Source: Sphingobacterium thalpophilum (GTDB lineage Bacteria > Bacteroidota > Bacteroidia > Sphingobacteriales > Sphingobacteriaceae). Taken from it: a stretch of 64,000 bases of DNA. The DNA lies in assembly GCA_945878525.1 (NCBI GenBank), contig CAMCTU010000001.1, forward strand, positions 1 through 64,000, given 5' to 3'. This document shows, piece after piece, positions 61,976 to 64,000 of the stretch (position 1 is the first letter of the stretch; the number at the start of each line of letters is the position of its first letter). The notes under the pieces were generated by a model. That model ran no database searches, had not been told where the DNA came from, and was given only the letters and a program-made list of their open reading frames with translations. The translations under genes and the position numbers were made by a program.

Positions 61976-63376
61976 ATGAGAATTATCTTAAGATCCGTAT
62001 GTACTTTTCTTTTTTGTTTCAGCATTTTTTTATTTAATAATAACCTTGGTGTTCTTGCATCAGATTTATATCCAAATACTGTTCAGGGTCAATTGAAACT
62101 TGCAGCATTTGATGTAGATGCAACTCCACCGGTTGGCAGCAGTTTAACATATGATCCGATGATCAATAGCTGGGATTTGGGTTTGAGGGCAAAAGGTATT
62201 GTGATCTTAGGTGCCGGCGAACCAATTGTAATGTGCTCAGTAGATTGGATTGGTATTGCAAATGATAGTCAGGATGAATTTAAACGCATCATGGCTGAAG
62301 CGGCAGGTACTATTCCTTCGAGAGTGGTAGTACATGCTATTCACCAGCATGATGCACCGACTTCTGATTTTGGTGCAGAGAATATGCTCAAAACAGCTGG
62401 TTTAAGTACACTGGCATTTGATGGGAGCTATGCAAGAGATTTGATTCAACGTATTGGGCAGGCTATTCGTAAATCGATTACTAACGCTGTACCTTTTACA
62501 CATATTGGAACCGGTCAGGCTGAGGTTTATAAGGTAGCCTCAAATCGCAGGATTCTTGGTCCAGATGGAAAAGTTAAGTATACCCGAACCTCAGCAACAA
62601 AAGACTCTGTTATTCGAGCAGCTCCTGAAGGACTAATTGACCCAATGGTTTCTCTGATCAGCTTTTGGAATAATGACAAACCATTGGCAGTACTTAGTTA
62701 TTATGCGTCTCATCCACAAAGTTATTACCGCACTGGTATTTCCAATCCGGATTTCCCCGGGATTGCGCGATTTATGCGTCAGCTGGCAGTTCCTGAAGCT
62801 TTGCACATTCACTTTAATGGGGCCGGAGGTAATTTAACAGCCGGAAAATATAATGACGGTGCTAAAGAAAACAGGCTGATCCTAGCAGAGCGACTGGCGG
62901 ACGGAATGAAGCGCGCCTGGGATAATACCAAACGTGTTCCGGTAAGTCCGGCTTCTGTGAAATGGAGTGTTGAACCTATAACCTTAAAGCCAGCGGAAGG
63001 TATACATAACCTCGAAGCAGCGATGAAAACTCAGACTTCTGTATTTTTATCTAACAATCTATCCAAGCTAGTCTGGTTAAAACGCTTGGAAGCAGGTAAA
63101 AAGATTGATATTTCTTTGCTTAGTATCGGAAATACACGAATTCTGCATCTTCCGGGTGAGCCTTTTGTGGAGTATCAACTTGCTGCAAAAGCCGCGCGGC
63201 CGGATCTGTTCCTGGCTGTTGCTGGATATGGCGACTATGCTGTTGGTTATATTGGCACTGCCATAGCTTATTCGCAGGGAGGTTATGAAACCGGTCAGGC
63301 TTCTGGGGTAACTGCCGAGGCTGAAGGAGTCTTAATGAAAGCAATAAATAAACTGTTAACTGGAAAATCCAAATAA
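61976..63376 (+). CDS. Neutral/alkaline ceramidase-like protein (copy 2)
   Basis: KLAAFDVDATPPVGSSL, VVHAIHQHDAP, ASHPQSYYRTGISNPDFPG. Confidence 0.85.
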   Translation: MRIILRSVCTFLFCFSIFLFNNNLGVLASDLYPNTVQGQLKLAAFDVDATPPVGSSLTYDPMINSWDLGLRAKGIVILGAGEPIVMCSVDWIGIANDSQDEFKRIMAEAAGTIPSRVVVHAIHQHDAPTSDFGAENMLKTAGLSTLAFDGSYARDLIQRIGQAIRKSITNAVPFTHIGTGQAEVYKVASNRRILGPDGKVKYTRTSATKDSVIRAAPEGLIDPMVSLISFWNNDKPLAVLSYYASHPQSYYRTGISNPDFPGIARFMRQLAVPEALHIHFNGAGGNLTAGKYNDGAKENRLILAERLADGMKRAWDNTKRVPVSPASVKWSVEPITLKPAEGIHNLEAAMKTQTSVFLSNNLSKLVWLKRLEAGKKIDISLLSIGNTRILHLPGEPFVEYQLAAKAARPDLFLAVAGYGDYAVGYIGTAIAYSQGGYETGQASGVTAEAEGVLMKAINKLLTGKSK

Positions 63377-63419
63377 GTTCTGATACTTTTTGTTTTATTG
63401 TCTAATTTGTAAATAATTT

Positions 63420-63433
63420 CGGTAACGTACACG
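63420..63433 (+). promoter_or_regulatory. Putative LacI-family operator site 8
   Basis: CGGTAACGTACACG, 11/14. Confidence 0.75.
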
Positions 63434-63537
63434 CATATTTTTATCTTAGAATATATTTTTTAACTCAATAGCTGTTTTGAGTTGAAGAATGGATCTGAAT
63501 TTACATTCATCCCAGAAATCTGGATAAACATAACTTA

Positions 63538-64000
63538 ATGAAATTTAATGACCTAAATAGACGTGATTTTATTACTGCAGTTACTGCAACTACCGTTTCA
63601 ACTGCTTTTTCCAATGTGATTCCTGCGTTTGGAAATAGCTCGCAAAACGGGAAACTAGCGATACATGGTGGTACACCGGTAAGAGTAAAGGTTTGGCCTA
63701 AATGGCCTGCAATGATAGCAGATGAGAAACTAATTGACTCAGTTGTTAAAACAACCAAAAGCGGTATCTGGAGCCGCATTCAATCGCCAACAGGAACCGT
63801 AGCAACATTTGAGAAGGAATATGCCCGTTTAATGGGTACGCAACTTTGTATTGGAACAGGATCTGGAACTCAGGCACTCGCAACTTCCGTTGAGGCCCTG
63901 GATTTTGGACCCGGTGATGAGATCATTACTTCACCATATAGTGATTTCGGGACTGTTTCTGCTATTTTAACGAGCCGAGCCTTACCAGTATTGGTAGATC
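63538..64000 (+). CDS. DegT/DnrJ/EryC1/StrS-type aminotransferase with Tat-like leader, truncated by window end
   Basis: Manual translation: MKFNDLNRRDFITAVTATTVSTAFSNVIPAFG...SGIWSRIQSPTGTVATFEKEYARLMGTQLCIGTGSGTQALATSVEALDFGPGDEIITSPYSDF. Confidence 0.88.
   Translation, partial: MKFNDLNRRDFITAVTATTVSTAFSNVIPAFGNSSQNGKLAIHGGTPVRVKVWPKWPAMIADEKLIDSVVKTTKSGIWSRIQSPTGTVATFEKEYARLMGTQLCIGTGSGTQALATSVEALDFGPGDEIITSPYSDFGTVSAILTSRALPVLVD

Noticed and set aside
63833-63848. TGGGTACGCAACTT inside DegT-2 coding sequence
   Set aside because: Only a partial match to the operator, without the terminal CG on either side, and within coding sequence.
1-64000. CRISPR array, insertion sequence or prophage
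   Set aside because: No regularly spaced repeats, transposase, integrase or phage structural genes seen in the ORFs or on reading the sequence.

Overview
AT-rich Bacteroidota window, Sphingobacteriaceae/Pedobacter-like by gene content, SusC/SusD use and the TTTG-N19-TAnnTTTG promoter at tRNA-His. Positions 1-18.8 kb are mostly housekeeping: lpdA, an Oar-like TonB receptor, S46 peptidase, purM, GS-III, trmN6-like methyltransferase, fbp, rnhA, copper ATPase, tRNA-His and an ECF sigma/anti-sigma pair. From about 19.2 kb to the window end lies a 45 kb accessory catabolic region. It has one SusC/SusD/DUF5017 set, two heparinase II/III-like proteins, two sorbosone-dehydrogenase/DUF7133-like proteins, two ceramidase-like proteins, DUF1080, an exported Gfo/Idh-like lipoprotein, an SDR + DapA-type aldolase + enolase-superfamily cassette, amidohydrolases, MurQ, two DegT aminotransferases and a LacI-family regulator. 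I recognise no canonical glycoside hydrolase or sulfatase in it. The main discovery is eight copies of a 14-bp pseudo-palindrome (idealised CGTGTACGTACACG, central CpG), all intergenic and all in this region, including one in front of the LacI-family gene. They look like the operator set of one dispersed regulon. Other notable points: at least seven twin-arginine-type leaders, including two on DegT aminotransferases; a secreted three-domain RidA fusion lacking the PAR arginine; an amidohydrolase that appears to have lost all its metal ligands, translationally coupled to an intact paralogue; HiPIP and azurin-like carriers each next to one of the dehydrogenase-like genes; and a decayed fasciclin gene beside the SigK/RskA-like pair at the region's left edge. 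All homology calls are from reading the sequence; no searches were run.
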